Shown here piece after piece: positions 17,618 through 26,447 of a DNA stretch of 63,280 nt. A program made the translations under genes and the position numbers. Source of the DNA: Flavobacterium sp. ACAM 123 (lineage in GTDB: Bacteria > Bacteroidota > Bacteroidia > Flavobacteriales > Flavobacteriaceae); NCBI RefSeq assembly GCF_000264055.1, contig NZ_AJXL01000007.1, forward strand, positions 1 to 63,280, read 5' to 3'. Numbering within the stretch: position 1 is the stretch's first letter; each line of letters opens with the position of its first letter. Under the pieces are notes generated by a model, which saw nothing but the letters and a program-made list of their open reading frames with translations, searched no databases and had not been told where the DNA came from.

Positions 17618-19870
17618 TTATTTCAAAGTATAACGCAATCCAAAAAAGCTTCGGACTCCTTGATTAGGTCCGTAAACATAACCAGGGTCAAAGGTTAAAG
17701 CATAAGGGTTGTCTGCTGTCACTTGTGCATTGCCGTTTGAATCATATGTAACATTTTTATCAAAAGGATCGTTGGCTCTTGCTATGATAAATGGATTTCC
17801 CCTGTTTGGTGTCCAGTTCAGTAGGTTTTTTACTCCAGCATACAATTCTAAATTTTTGAACTTATTAAAAGTGAATTGGATATTCTGAATGCTCCAAGTA
17901 GGCGAATATTCGCTTCGAGGATCTAAAGGTCCTAGTAATGGTAATCGCATAGGGCCATAAAGATTTCCGGTATAGTCAATATCCAAAAATAGTTTATCCA
18001 AGCGGTAAGAGATGGCCCAGGTTCCCGTAACTCTTTCCGTAAGTAATTGTCTTGTCTTGATATTGTTTTCTGTTTTGGTCACATCCATATAAGTGACGCC
18101 TAAAATCATTTTTAGTCCATTGTTGAAAACCAAATCAATATTAGTACTAACACCTTTTGTTACGGCATAACCATTTAAATTTTTATAGATAATCTGGTTA
18201 GGGTTGCTATCGTAATCCGGAATAATAGAATTAGAAAAACGGGTGTACCAAGCGCTGGTTTCCAGTCCTATGAAGGTACCATTTTTAGTATACATTTTTT
18301 TTAAATAGTTCAAATTGGCATTGTAAGAACGTTCTGGTTTTAATTCCTCTAGAACAATGACTTCGCGAGAACCCGTTAGAGCTGCATGTTCCTCGGTGAA
18401 AAGATTTACAATTCTAAAACCAGTTCCGGTGTTAAAACGCAAAACGTTATTATCATTAATTTTCCATTTGTAGGCTAATCGAGGCGTAAATATAGCACCG
18501 TGATTGCTGTTGTAATCGTAGCGTGCCCCTAAAAGGATAGTCTGTTTTTCTGCTAAGGTGATTTCGTCCTGCACAAACAGACTCGGAATCCAATTGATAT
18601 CCTCATCAACTGTTGCGGTTGTGTTGTCATCGTAATATTGGTAACGAAGGGCAGTTCCAAAAAGTAAGTCATGAGTAGTAATTTCTTTATCCCAGGTCAA
18701 CTGCCCAAAGCCAATGCGCTGCTTGGCGCGGTAAGGCATATCACCATAAATGGAATTCTGGTCGTGGTCCGTATAAGAAAACGAAAACAGCATTTTTTCT
18801 TCAATGGGAAGTTCATAAGCACCGAGTAATTCCCAGCGTTTTGTGTAAATGCTTTCGCCATACACCTCAGTTCCGCCACGGTATTTTTTCTCCCATTGCA
18901 ATTCGCCTCCCCATCTGTCTTCATAGAAATAGCGTCCCGCCAGAGAGAATAATTTATTGCTCATTCTGTTGAAATTCCATTTTTGGAAAACTGAAATCCG
19001 GTCCTGCAGTGTTAAGTCGGTGAAGTTGTCCTTGTTGTTGTCAATTGGGTTGCTGTAATTGAAATAATTAATTCCAGTTAAAACGGCGGCGGCCTTGCCA
19101 ACATTTGCTTTAAAACCGATGTCGATATTCACTTCGCCCCAGCCAGTGGCAAACGCATCAGCAGAGAAAACAGGCGCATTTTTCGGGTTTTTTGTAATGA
19201 TGTTAATCAATCCTCCCACAGCTTCACTTCCATATAAAGAGGAAGCGGGTCCTTTGACGATTTCAATGCGCTCTAACAAGGAGTTGGGAATTCCAGACAG
19301 TCCATACACTGTCGAAAGTCCACTTACAATGGGCATTCCGTCAATTAAAACTAAAGTGTAAGGCCCCTCTAGTCCATTGATATGAATGTCTCCAGTGTTG
19401 CAAACATTACAATTCAATTGCGGCCGAACCCCATTTACATTCTGTAATGCTTCAAAGATATTTGCCGTTGGATTTTTCTGGAAAAACACGGGTTTATAAA
19501 CTTCTACGGGAACGGGACTTTCTAAACGACTGACTGGTTTCAACGTCCCAGTGATTACGATCTCGTCGAGGGTATTATTCTCTCTTAAAGTAAAATTCAA
19601 AATAACCGCAGTAGTATCGGCAATTACGATGCGTTGACTTTGGGATTTAAAACCGGTATAGGAAGCGGTAATTTCATAGTTTCCCACTGGAACAGTATTA
19701 AAATGATAAGAACCGTCGACAGTGCTGGTTGTTGAACTTTTAGAATTTTTCAACACAATATTGGCTAATGGCAAAGGCATACCGTCAGTAGTTACCGTTC
19801 CCTTTATGGTGGTTTGAGCAAATGAAATGGTATTGATTAGAATACAAAAAAGCAAAATTAGATTTTTCAC
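17618..19870 (-). CDS. TonB-dependent outer-membrane receptor with carboxypeptidase-like domain (probable metal uptake)
   Basis: A 750-residue receptor. It has a signal peptide (to about 19), a CarboxypepD_reg-like domain (about 20-100: GTVTTDGMPLPLANIVL, GSYHFNTVPVGNYEI), a plug domain (about 105-230) ending KGPASSLYGSEAVGGLINII, and a 22-strand barrel ending in FGLRYTLK. The plug carries CNVC (Cys154, Cys157) just before TGDIHINGLEG. The start codon is GTG. It is divergently transcribed from an NRAMP transporter with a shared 102-base control region holding a palindrome and promoters. The substrate is not proven; a manganese or iron complex is suggested by context only. Confidence 0.9.
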   Translation of the reverse strand: MKNLILLFCILINTISFAQTTIKGTVTTDGMPLPLANIVLKNSKSSTTSTVDGSYHFNTVPVGNYEITASYTGFKSQSQRIVIADTTAVILNFTLRENNTLDEIVITGTLKPVSRLESPVPVEVYKPVFFQKNPTANIFEALQNVNGVRPQLNCNVCNTGDIHINGLEGPYTLVLIDGMPIVSGLSTVYGLSGIPNSLLERIEIVKGPASSLYGSEAVGGLINIITKNPKNAPVFSADAFATGWGEVNIDIGFKANVGKAAAVLTGINYFNYSNPIDNNKDNFTDLTLQDRISVFQKWNFNRMSNKLFSLAGRYFYEDRWGGELQWEKKYRGGTEVYGESIYTKRWELLGAYELPIEEKMLFSFSYTDHDQNSIYGDMPYRAKQRIGFGQLTWDKEITTHDLLFGTALRYQYYDDNTTATVDEDINWIPSLFVQDEITLAEKQTILLGARYDYNSNHGAIFTPRLAYKWKINDNNVLRFNTGTGFRIVNLFTEEHAALTGSREVIVLEELKPERSYNANLNYLKKMYTKNGTFIGLETSAWYTRFSNSIIPDYDSNPNQIIYKNLNGYAVTKGVSTNIDLVFNNGLKMILGVTYMDVTKTENNIKTRQLLTERVTGTWAISYRLDKLFLDIDYTGNLYGPMRLPLLGPLDPRSEYSPTWSIQNIQFTFNKFKNLELYAGVKNLLNWTPNRGNPFIIARANDPFDKNVTYDSNGNAQVTADNPYALTFDPGYVYGPNQGVRSFFGLRYTLK

Positions 19871-19902
19871 AACTATATTTTAGCAATAGATTAAATAAAT
19901 AT

Positions 19903-19955
19903 TTAGGCAAAGCTAAAAATTATATTTGATATAACAAAAAACATAATTACATTTG
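19903..19955. promoter_or_regulatory. Divergent control region with candidate MntR/DtxR operator
   Basis: TTTAG-N6-CTAAA (19903-19918) is a palindrome that overlaps TAGCTTTG on the minus strand (19915-19908), a -7 element for the TonB receptor. On the plus strand TATATTTG (19921-19928) and TACATTTG (19948-19955) are -7 candidates for the NRAMP gene. A metal-sensing DtxR-family repressor gene lies two genes downstream, so it is the obvious candidate ligand. Binding is inferred. Confidence 0.45.
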
Positions 19956-19972
19956 CCTCAAATTGTTATTAT

Positions 19973-21844
19973 ATGGGAAAGTCCTTAGAGGAAGTAAACG
20001 AATCAGTTTCGACTCTAAATAAGAAGTCAGCTTTTAGAAAAATTTTAGCTTTTTTCGGTCCTGCATACTTGATAAGCGTTGGATATATGGATCCAGGGAA
20101 CTGGGCGACTGATCTTGCAGGAGGAAGCCAATTTGGGTATTCCTTACTTTGGGTTTTATTGATGAGTAACATCATGGCTTTGTTGCTTCAAAGTTTAAGT
20201 GCACGACTAGGAATTGTTACTCAGCGTGATTTAGCTCAGGCTTCGCGGGAAACGTATTCGCGATTTATCAATTACATTCTATACTTTTTGGCTGAAGTTG
20301 CTATCGCCGCCTGCGATCTCGCTGAAGTATTGGGAATGGCAATTGGTATAAATCTATTGTTTGGGATTCCACTTATTGAAGGAGTACTGATTACGGTACT
20401 GGATACGTTCCTGTTATTGTTTTTGATCAATAAAGGCATCCGAAAAATGGAGGCTTTTATCATAGCGCTAGTTATGGTGATCGGGGTTTCTTTTATTTTC
20501 GAAATGATTTTTGCACAACCTAATATGGGGGATATACTAAATGGTTTAATTCCTTCGATGCCTAACGAATCAGCATTGTACATTGCAATCGGTATCATAG
20601 GGGCTACCGTAATGCCACATAATTTATACTTGCATTCTTCTTTGGTGCAAACTAGAAAATTTGACAGAACCACGGAAGGTATTAAGCAGGCTTTAAAATA
20701 TAATTTTATAGATTCGACGATTGCGTTGAATTTGGCTTTTTTTGTAAATGCAGCGATATTAATTTTAGCAGCGGCTACATTTTATAAAGTTGGGATGTAT
20801 GAAGTTGCTGAAATTCAGGATGCACACAAGTTTTTAGCGCCATTATTAGGGACTAAATGGGCCCCTATTTTATTTGCGGTTGCCTTGATTGCCGCGGGAC
20901 AAAGTTCGACGATAACAGGAACATTGGCCGGTCAAATTATCATGGAGGGCTATCTTAATTTAAGGATTCAGCCTTGGGTGCGTAGAATAATCACTCGATT
21001 GATTGCCATCATTCCGGCAGTTGTCGTAATTAGTATTTTTGGGGAAGGAGTGACTGGAAAATTATTAATCTTGAGTCAGGTAATTTTGAGTTTGCAACTG
21101 GGTTTTGCCATTATTCCGCTGATTCATTTTGTAAGTGATAAATCTAAAATGTATGGATTTCATATTAGTAGAACCACACAAGTAGCATCTTGGATCGTGG
21201 CTTCGATTATTGTGGCACTGAATGGAAAATTAGTTTTTGATGAAATAAGTGGCTGGTTAGAGGTTTCAGAAAATCCTATTGTTTTATGGCTTACAGTGGT
21301 TCCACTAGCAGTAAGTTTCTTGATATTATTACTGTACATTGTCTTTAAGCCGTTTGTTAAGAAATCAAAAATCGCAATTCAAAACCATTCTCCACATAAT
21401 TTAAAACTGACCTTTTCTAAATCAGAAGGTTATGCTAAAAAAGATATTGCTGTTTCTGTTGATTTCTCTTCTGCGGACGAAATCGCATTGAACAGTGCCT
21501 TTGAATTAGGAGGTACAGCAGCTAACTATACGCTGATTCACGTAGTAGAAACGGTTGGTGCGATGATTTATGGAGAGAATATTGATGATCATGAAACATC
21601 AGTCGATGAAAAATTACTGGAAGAATACAAAGCAATTCTATCAGAAAAAGGATTTAAAGTAGCGATTCAACTGGGCTTTGGTAAGCCAAATAAAGTGATA
21701 CCAGAAATTATTAATGAAGGGAATTTTGACGTTTTGGTCATGGGAACTCACGGGCATACGGGATTCAAAGATTTACTTTTTGGAACTACCGTTGACAAAT
21801 TGCGACACAAGATTTCTATTCCATTGTTTATAGTAAAAAATTAA
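19973..21844 (+). CDS. NRAMP divalent metal transporter fused to a universal-stress (UspA) domain
   Basis: Proton-coupled manganese/iron importer of the inner membrane. Residues about 20-455 carry the NRAMP core with DPGNWATDLAGG (metal-binding helix 1) and MPHNLYLHSS (helix 6) and about 11 membrane spans. Residues about 480-623 form a UspA domain ending GTHGHTGFKDLLFGTTVDKL, the nucleotide-binding G-x2-G-x9-G pattern. The 623-residue length is explained by the fusion, since plain MntH is about 410-450. A metal regulator and a ZIP transporter follow on the same strand. Mn2+ is the most likely substrate, given the regulator. Confidence 0.93.
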   Translation: MGKSLEEVNESVSTLNKKSAFRKILAFFGPAYLISVGYMDPGNWATDLAGGSQFGYSLLWVLLMSNIMALLLQSLSARLGIVTQRDLAQASRETYSRFINYILYFLAEVAIAACDLAEVLGMAIGINLLFGIPLIEGVLITVLDTFLLLFLINKGIRKMEAFIIALVMVIGVSFIFEMIFAQPNMGDILNGLIPSMPNESALYIAIGIIGATVMPHNLYLHSSLVQTRKFDRTTEGIKQALKYNFIDSTIALNLAFFVNAAILILAAATFYKVGMYEVAEIQDAHKFLAPLLGTKWAPILFAVALIAAGQSSTITGTLAGQIIMEGYLNLRIQPWVRRIITRLIAIIPAVVVISIFGEGVTGKLLILSQVILSLQLGFAIIPLIHFVSDKSKMYGFHISRTTQVASWIVASIIVALNGKLVFDEISGWLEVSENPIVLWLTVVPLAVSFLILLLYIVFKPFVKKSKIAIQNHSPHNLKLTFSKSEGYAKKDIAVSVDFSSADEIALNSAFELGGTAANYTLIHVVETVGAMIYGENIDDHETSVDEKLLEEYKAILSEKGFKVAIQLGFGKPNKVIPEIINEGNFDVLVMGTHGHTGFKDLLFGTTVDKLRHKISIPLFIVKN

Positions 21845-21852
21845 AATAATAA

Positions 21853-21930
21853 GGAGCTTAATCCCGCTATCCGCTCTATCTTTATTTTTTTAAAGAAAAA
21901 AAATAAAGGATGCCGTTACTATCGGGGCTA
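21853..21930 (+). repeat. Dispersed hairpin repeat, copy B
   Basis: The element reads GGAGCTTAATCCCGCTATCCG...TATCTTTATTTTTTT-AAAG-AAAAAAAATAAAGGATGCCG...CTATCGGGGCTA. Flanks match copies A, C and D. The stem is all A/T and near perfect. It fills the gap between the NRAMP and DtxR-family genes and could act as an attenuator or terminator there. Confidence 0.8.
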
Positions 21931-21944
21931 AAAAAAATATAAAA

Positions 21945-22592
21945 ATGACATTCTCAGAAGAAAATTATCTTAAAGGTATCTATCATCTTACGGTCGTTTC
22001 CCACTCCGAAGTGAGTACTAACGCCATTGCCGAAATGATGGATACAAAAGCATCCTCCGTCACCGACATGCTCAAGAAATTAGCCGAAAAAGATTTGGTG
22101 AATTATATAAAATATCGCGGAGTTTCCCTGACAGAACGGGGCAAGTTAGCTGCCAAAATGATTGTTAGAAAACACCGTCTTTGGGAAGTTTTTTTGGTGG
22201 AAAAATTAGATTTTTCTTGGGATGAGGTCCATGAAGTTGCGGAACAATTAGAACACATCAAATCTGAAAAACTAATTAATAAATTAGATGATTTTTTAGG
22301 AAATCCTACCGAAGATCCCCATGGCGATCCGATCCCAAATGCCGAGGGACAAATCTTAAAAATTGACAAGCAATTGCTTTCGGAACTAGTTGAGAATCAA
22401 AAAGGGATTTGTGTGGGAGTGAAAGATACTTCATCAGAGTTTTTGAAATATTTAGACAAACAAGGTATCGCTTTGGGCTCTATAGTAGAGGTAGTAAGTA
22501 AAGAAAGTTTTGATTTGTCTGTAAAAATAAAGGTGGATGACAGGAGTTTATCGATTTCAAATAAAATAGCAAGTAATTTATATATCAAATAG
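21945..22592 (+). CDS. DtxR/MntR-family metal-dependent transcriptional repressor
   Basis: A 215-residue regulator. An N-terminal winged helix (SEENYLKGIYHL, then STNAIAEMMDTKASSVTDMLKKL) is followed by the dimerisation and metal-binding region (KMIVRKHRLWEVFLVEKL...EVHEVAEQLEHI). A C-terminal FeoA-like SH3 domain closes it. Residues HRLWE, EVAEQLEHI and DPHGDPIPN are the usual metal-ligand regions. It is sandwiched between NRAMP and ZIP transporter genes, with only 2 bases to the latter, which supports control of Mn/Fe uptake. MntR versus IdeR-type specificity cannot be settled by eye. Confidence 0.92.
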   Translation: MTFSEENYLKGIYHLTVVSHSEVSTNAIAEMMDTKASSVTDMLKKLAEKDLVNYIKYRGVSLTERGKLAAKMIVRKHRLWEVFLVEKLDFSWDEVHEVAEQLEHIKSEKLINKLDDFLGNPTEDPHGDPIPNAEGQILKIDKQLLSELVENQKGICVGVKDTSSEFLKYLDKQGIALGSIVEVVSKESFDLSVKIKVDDRSLSISNKIASNLYIK

Positions 22593-22594
22593 TT

Positions 22595-23413
22595 ATGTTT
22601 CAATCTATAGTTGATTATTTCACAAGCATTGACCCAATATTAGCCGCTTTCTATGCGAGTTTATTCACTTGGTTTCTAACTGCTTTAGGGGCTTCTTTCG
22701 TTTTTATGTTTAAAACAATGAACCGTGTCGTGCTTGACGGAATGCTCGGGTTTACCGGAGGGGTTATGGTTGCTGCTAGTTTTTGGAGTTTATTGGCTCC
22801 AGCTATAGAAATGACCGGCGGTGAAGGTTTTGCTAAAGTCATGCCTGCGGCCTTTGGTTTTTTCCTTGGTGCTTTATTTATTTTTGGGATTGATAAAGTA
22901 TTACCCCATCTTCATATCAATTTTAAAATTAGCGAAGGAATCAAATCGCCATGGCAAAGAACAACCTTGTTGGTCTCTGCAATTACACTTCATAATATTC
23001 CGGAAGGGTTGGCTGTTGGCGTTCTTTTTGGTGGAGTCGCAGCTGGGATTCCAGAAGCTTCTATCGCTGGTGCTGTTACATTAGCTATAGGAATTGGAAT
23101 TCAGAATTTCCCAGAAGGAATTGCCGTTTCAATGCCGTTGCGAAGAATGGGAATGAGCAGATGGAAAAGTTTTATGTATGGGCAATCTTCAGCATTGGTA
23201 GAACCTATTGCTGCAGTTTTAGGGGCTTTTGCAGTCACTTTTTTTACACCAGTTTTACCCTATGCTTTGGCTTTTGCCGCAGGTGCGATGATTTTTGTGG
23301 TGGTAGAAGAAGTAATCCCCGAAACGCAACAAGATAATAATACGGATATCGCCACTATGGGTTTCGTTGGTGGTTTTATTGTCATGATGGTCTTGGATGT
23401 TGCTCTCGGCTAA
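22595..23413 (+). CDS. ZIP family metal transporter
   Basis: A 272-residue inner-membrane transporter with about eight membrane segments. The binuclear metal motifs are HNIPEGLAVG (helix 4, near 131) and QNFPEGIAVS (helix 5, near 170), followed by a conserved VEEVIPE in helix 7. Zn2+, Fe2+ or Mn2+ are possible. The first ATG is only 2 bases past the regulator stop, so the two genes are translationally close and probably in one operon. Confidence 0.93.
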   Translation: MFQSIVDYFTSIDPILAAFYASLFTWFLTALGASFVFMFKTMNRVVLDGMLGFTGGVMVAASFWSLLAPAIEMTGGEGFAKVMPAAFGFFLGALFIFGIDKVLPHLHINFKISEGIKSPWQRTTLLVSAITLHNIPEGLAVGVLFGGVAAGIPEASIAGAVTLAIGIGIQNFPEGIAVSMPLRRMGMSRWKSFMYGQSSALVEPIAAVLGAFAVTFFTPVLPYALAFAAGAMIFVVVEEVIPETQQDNNTDIATMGFVGGFIVMMVLDVALG

Positions 23414-23478
23414 GAATCCGTAGCTCAGCAAGGATTGCTATCGAAATAAAGCTTAGCTTTAACTTTAAAACATAGCAT

Positions 23479-23895
23479 ATGAAAAAGTCAATACTATTCC
23501 TTTTTATCCTTGGCATTAATTGGGCTTTGGCTCAAAGCCCAAGTTTGCAAAAGGTCAAGTACGTGAAAGTCATTCAAAAAGTATGTTCTAATCAAAAAGG
23601 GGTTCAGCTGGTTTTAAAAGAGGTGCTTTTAGATTCCCGGTGCCCTGACGGAGTAAGATGTATTTGGGCGGGCGAAATAAAAGTGGTTGTATCTGTTTAT
23701 GAGGGCAAAAAACTCGTAAACGAGGAAGAATTAGTTATTTCAGGTAAAAAGGATTTAGTAAATGAAGTGTGGTTTAAGAAGTATTTGCCTTCTAGTCAGA
23801 AAAATATAAAAAGCATCACTGTTTTTCCTTACCCAAAAGAGGGCGTTACAATTGACCCTACAGCTTACTATATAAAGTTGGGGTATAATAAATAA
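23479..23895 (+). CDS. Secreted hypothetical protein
   Basis: A 138-residue exported protein with signal peptide MKKSILFLFILGINWALAQ (cleaved after AQ). The mature part is beta-rich, with two Cys near DSRCPDGVRCIWAGEIKVVV that could form a disulfide, then a strand-rich tail ending YYIKLGYNK. The RCP.GV.CIWAGE pattern occurs in small periplasmic proteins of Bacteroidota without known function. It follows the ZIP gene by 65 bases. Confidence 0.78.
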   Translation: MKKSILFLFILGINWALAQSPSLQKVKYVKVIQKVCSNQKGVQLVLKEVLLDSRCPDGVRCIWAGEIKVVVSVYEGKKLVNEEELVISGKKDLVNEVWFKKYLPSSQKNIKSITVFPYPKEGVTIDPTAYYIKLGYNK

Positions 23896-23896
23896 A

Positions 23897-24025
23897 TTAG
23901 TGACAGCCGCAGTCTCCACTACCACAATCTTTATCAGACTTCTTCCTTTTGAAAAAGAATTTTTTAGTTAGGAAGGTCATTGCGATCCCGAGCGCGACAA
24001 AAGCTATAATTTCTTGAATATCCAT
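23897..24025 (-). CDS. FeoB-associated Cys-rich membrane protein
   Basis: A 42-residue protein. One N-terminal membrane helix (MDIQEIIAFVALGIAMTFL) is followed by a basic patch (FFKRKK) and a Cys-rich tail, DCGSGDCGCH. This is the build of the FeoB-associated Cys-rich membrane proteins that accompany FeoB in Bacteroidota and are thought to be involved in ferrous iron handling. FeoAB lies 2.4 kb away on the same strand. The stop overlaps the convergent gene end closely, and a terminator hairpin lies just upstream of its start. Confidence 0.85.
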   Translation of the reverse strand: MDIQEIIAFVALGIAMTFLTKKFFFKRKKSDKDCGSGDCGCH

Positions 24026-24039
24026 ATTGTAAAAATAAG

Positions 24040-24067
24040 AAAAAGCAACCGAAAAAGGTTGCTTTTT
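24040..24067 (-). terminator. Terminator after the FecA-like receptor gene
   Basis: AAAAAGCAACC / GGTTGCTTTTT with a 6-base loop lies 22 bases beyond the receptor stop. It is T-rich on both strands, thus possibly bidirectional. Confidence 0.75.
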
Positions 24068-24089
24068 GAGTTAAACTATTTACTTTGTT

Positions 24090-26318
24090 TTAGAACTGCG
24101 CCATAATTCCAAAGTTAATTCCAAAAGGATGTCCTGGTCTTAAACCTGATGGAACTCTCGAAACGGCGTACTTGTTATCTAGTAAATTGATGATGTTCCC
24201 CATCAGACTGACGTGGTCAGTTATGTGATATCTCGCTGAAAAATCGATGATGAAGTTAGATCCAACTTTGTTTTTTTCTGGAATGAACCCAGTGCCTGCT
24301 ACTGTCCTGAAAGCATCTACATATTTTCCACTCAAGGCAAAGTTGAATTTTTCGGTTTCAAATGCAGTGGTGATTGCCAATTGATTTTTGGCGATGTATG
24401 GAATCTCATCTCCGCTTTCTACATTGCCCCAAATCGTGCTGTTAAAGCTGTTTTCCAATTTAGTGTCAGTGAAAGTATAGGATAAGGTAACTGGTAATTT
24501 GAATCTTTTATCTCTGTTGTCGATGACATCATAAGTTGCCAAAAGTTCAATTCCTTTCACGATGGCTGCACCTGCATTGAATAAATCTCCCGTTCCAGTT
24601 CCCCCGCCTGACATAGAATCAGAGCCTTGAAGATTGGAGAAATTGTTATAATATCCTATGATTTCTCCGTGCAATGCATTTTTATCGAAACGAAAGCCTA
24701 GCTCTGTATTCAAGCTGTTTTCCGCATCTTCTCCTGCACTTACCCCGGGAGGTGAAAACCCTTTGTGAACGCTTGTAAAGATGTTGTAATTATCATTTAT
24801 TTTGTAAAGAATTCCCATACCTGGAATCCAAACGTTTATTTTATTTTCGGCTCTCGCCAAGGAAGTTCCAACTCTACCGATATCTTTTGTTCCATAATTT
24901 GAGGAACTAATTGTGATGTCCTCGTAGCGAATTCCAGGTGTGAAAGTGAACTTATCAACAGTTAAATTGTAAAGGACATGTGCTGCGATAGCTTCTGCTT
25001 TTGTGATTCTATTAGCGTCAGTACCTGGAGTTCCATTGCTGGTTCTGTTCATGACTCCATTTTGAATAGCATATCCATCTACCCACTGGAAACGATCCTC
25101 GTAGTCTTCATGGTAACGAAGTCCAAAATCAATATCGTGTTTTGCTTTTCCGGTTTCAAATTTGTAGTTCGCTACTGTTTGAATTCCTTTAGCCTCATAC
25201 TTACGGTTGTTCGCTTTTACTAATAGGGCATTGTCTACGGTATTATCAGCACCAATTATGGCTCGGTATTCTGAGTTATAAGTTTCAGGGTTTGCTAGGA
25301 TATTATTGATACTCACTTTTGAATTGCCTAATTTTAAGGCATCTAGTTTATACCAGTTTCTAGCGAAATTATTTTTATACGCTTTAGTTGTTACGCTAAA
25401 GTTTGTTGTAGGTCGTATAAAGTGCGTCAGCATAATTTGATTGTGCTCGGTGTCGATAAAGTCTTCGTTTGAGGCCACATACCTTCTATAAGGGCTTTTG
25501 TTATAATCATCATCAGTTAAACCAAGGTAGGTTTCGTTTGCTAAGTCTTCGCTGTATTGAAGTTTAGCGGTTAATGATTGGTATACTTTAGCATCAGAGT
25601 CCGTGTTAAATCTAAATTTTGCCACGTAATCATTGGCCTGAAAACCAGTATTTTTTGAACTATTGTCAATTGTTTTAAATCCGTCTGAATTTCGGTTGTT
25701 GTATTCCAATATGTAACCAAAATTTTCATGTTCATCACCAATATTCACATAGGTCTTTTTGGTATTAAAACTACCTATGCTTGTTGTTATACGGCCAGAA
25801 AAACGATTCGGAATTTGAGTAGAAACCATATTTATGGCACCTCCTGTTGTGTATGGACCATATTGAATCTGGCTTCCCCCTTTTAATACTTCGAAAGATT
25901 GCATTCTGCTTACCGTCGGAAAATAGTATGCTGCCGGAGCTGCGTAGGGCGCGGGTGCAATAAGAACTCCATCTTCCATCAATGTGATTTTTTCACTTCG
26001 GTTCGGGCTGGTTCCGCGCATTCCAATGTTTGGGCGTAATCCAAAACCGTCTTCTTCTTGAATAGTTAGTCCTGGAACTGTTCTTAAAATTCGAGAAACA
26101 TCATCGTAGTTGAAGGTTTTTAATTCTTTTGGAGAAATAAAATAAGTCGAACCCGCCTTGTTTTTGGCGTTGAACTTACTTCCTATAATGGCGTCGGCTG
26201 TGATTATCACTTCATTCAAACTTTCAATACTGTCCTTTTGTGTTCTTGAAAGTTGTTTTTCTTGTGCAAAAAAAGCGGTTGTAACTAATAGCGAAGCTAC
26301 AAGGATGTTATTCGTCAT
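24090..26318 (-). CDS. TonB-dependent receptor, FecA-like (ferric citrate/siderophore)
   Basis: A 742-residue outer-membrane receptor with a signal peptide (to about 18) and no CarboxypepD domain. A plug domain (about 35-170) contains NIGMRGTSPNRSEKITLMED and GGSQIQYGPYTTGGAINMV, strongly like FecA-type iron receptors. A large barrel ends NFGIMAQF. It is transcribed towards the FeoB-associated peptide and preceded by feoB/feoA on the same strand. The 100-base leader has two copies of an 11-bp motif also found before feoA, so iron-dependent co-regulation is likely. The exact ligand is inferred from the family. Confidence 0.9.
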   Translation of the reverse strand: MTNNILVASLLVTTAFFAQEKQLSRTQKDSIESLNEVIITADAIIGSKFNAKNKAGSTYFISPKELKTFNYDDVSRILRTVPGLTIQEEDGFGLRPNIGMRGTSPNRSEKITLMEDGVLIAPAPYAAPAAYYFPTVSRMQSFEVLKGGSQIQYGPYTTGGAINMVSTQIPNRFSGRITTSIGSFNTKKTYVNIGDEHENFGYILEYNNRNSDGFKTIDNSSKNTGFQANDYVAKFRFNTDSDAKVYQSLTAKLQYSEDLANETYLGLTDDDYNKSPYRRYVASNEDFIDTEHNQIMLTHFIRPTTNFSVTTKAYKNNFARNWYKLDALKLGNSKVSINNILANPETYNSEYRAIIGADNTVDNALLVKANNRKYEAKGIQTVANYKFETGKAKHDIDFGLRYHEDYEDRFQWVDGYAIQNGVMNRTSNGTPGTDANRITKAEAIAAHVLYNLTVDKFTFTPGIRYEDITISSSNYGTKDIGRVGTSLARAENKINVWIPGMGILYKINDNYNIFTSVHKGFSPPGVSAGEDAENSLNTELGFRFDKNALHGEIIGYYNNFSNLQGSDSMSGGGTGTGDLFNAGAAIVKGIELLATYDVIDNRDKRFKLPVTLSYTFTDTKLENSFNSTIWGNVESGDEIPYIAKNQLAITTAFETEKFNFALSGKYVDAFRTVAGTGFIPEKNKVGSNFIIDFSARYHITDHVSLMGNIINLLDNKYAVSRVPSGLRPGHPFGINFGIMAQF

Positions 26319-26324
26319 TCTTAT

Positions 26325-26379
26325 TCTTATTTAGATTAATTCTTTTGCGCGAAGATAAAACCTTAATCTTATTTAGACA
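26325..26379 (-). promoter_or_regulatory. Two copies of a shared iron-box-like motif upstream of the FecA-like gene
   Basis: TCTTATTTAGATT (26325-26337) and TCTTATTTAGAC (26367-26379) share the 11-mer TCTTATTTAGA, spaced 42 bases start to start. The same 11-mer occurs at 28788, just before feoA. The candidate -7 TATCTTCG lies between the copies. Binding by a Fur or DtxR-type protein is inferred. Confidence 0.5.
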
Positions 26380-26447
26380 AATTAAAAATAATAAAAATTA
26401 AAAAATTTAACGTTTGTTGACAGATCAAAAGAAGTGCTTTTGTTCAA

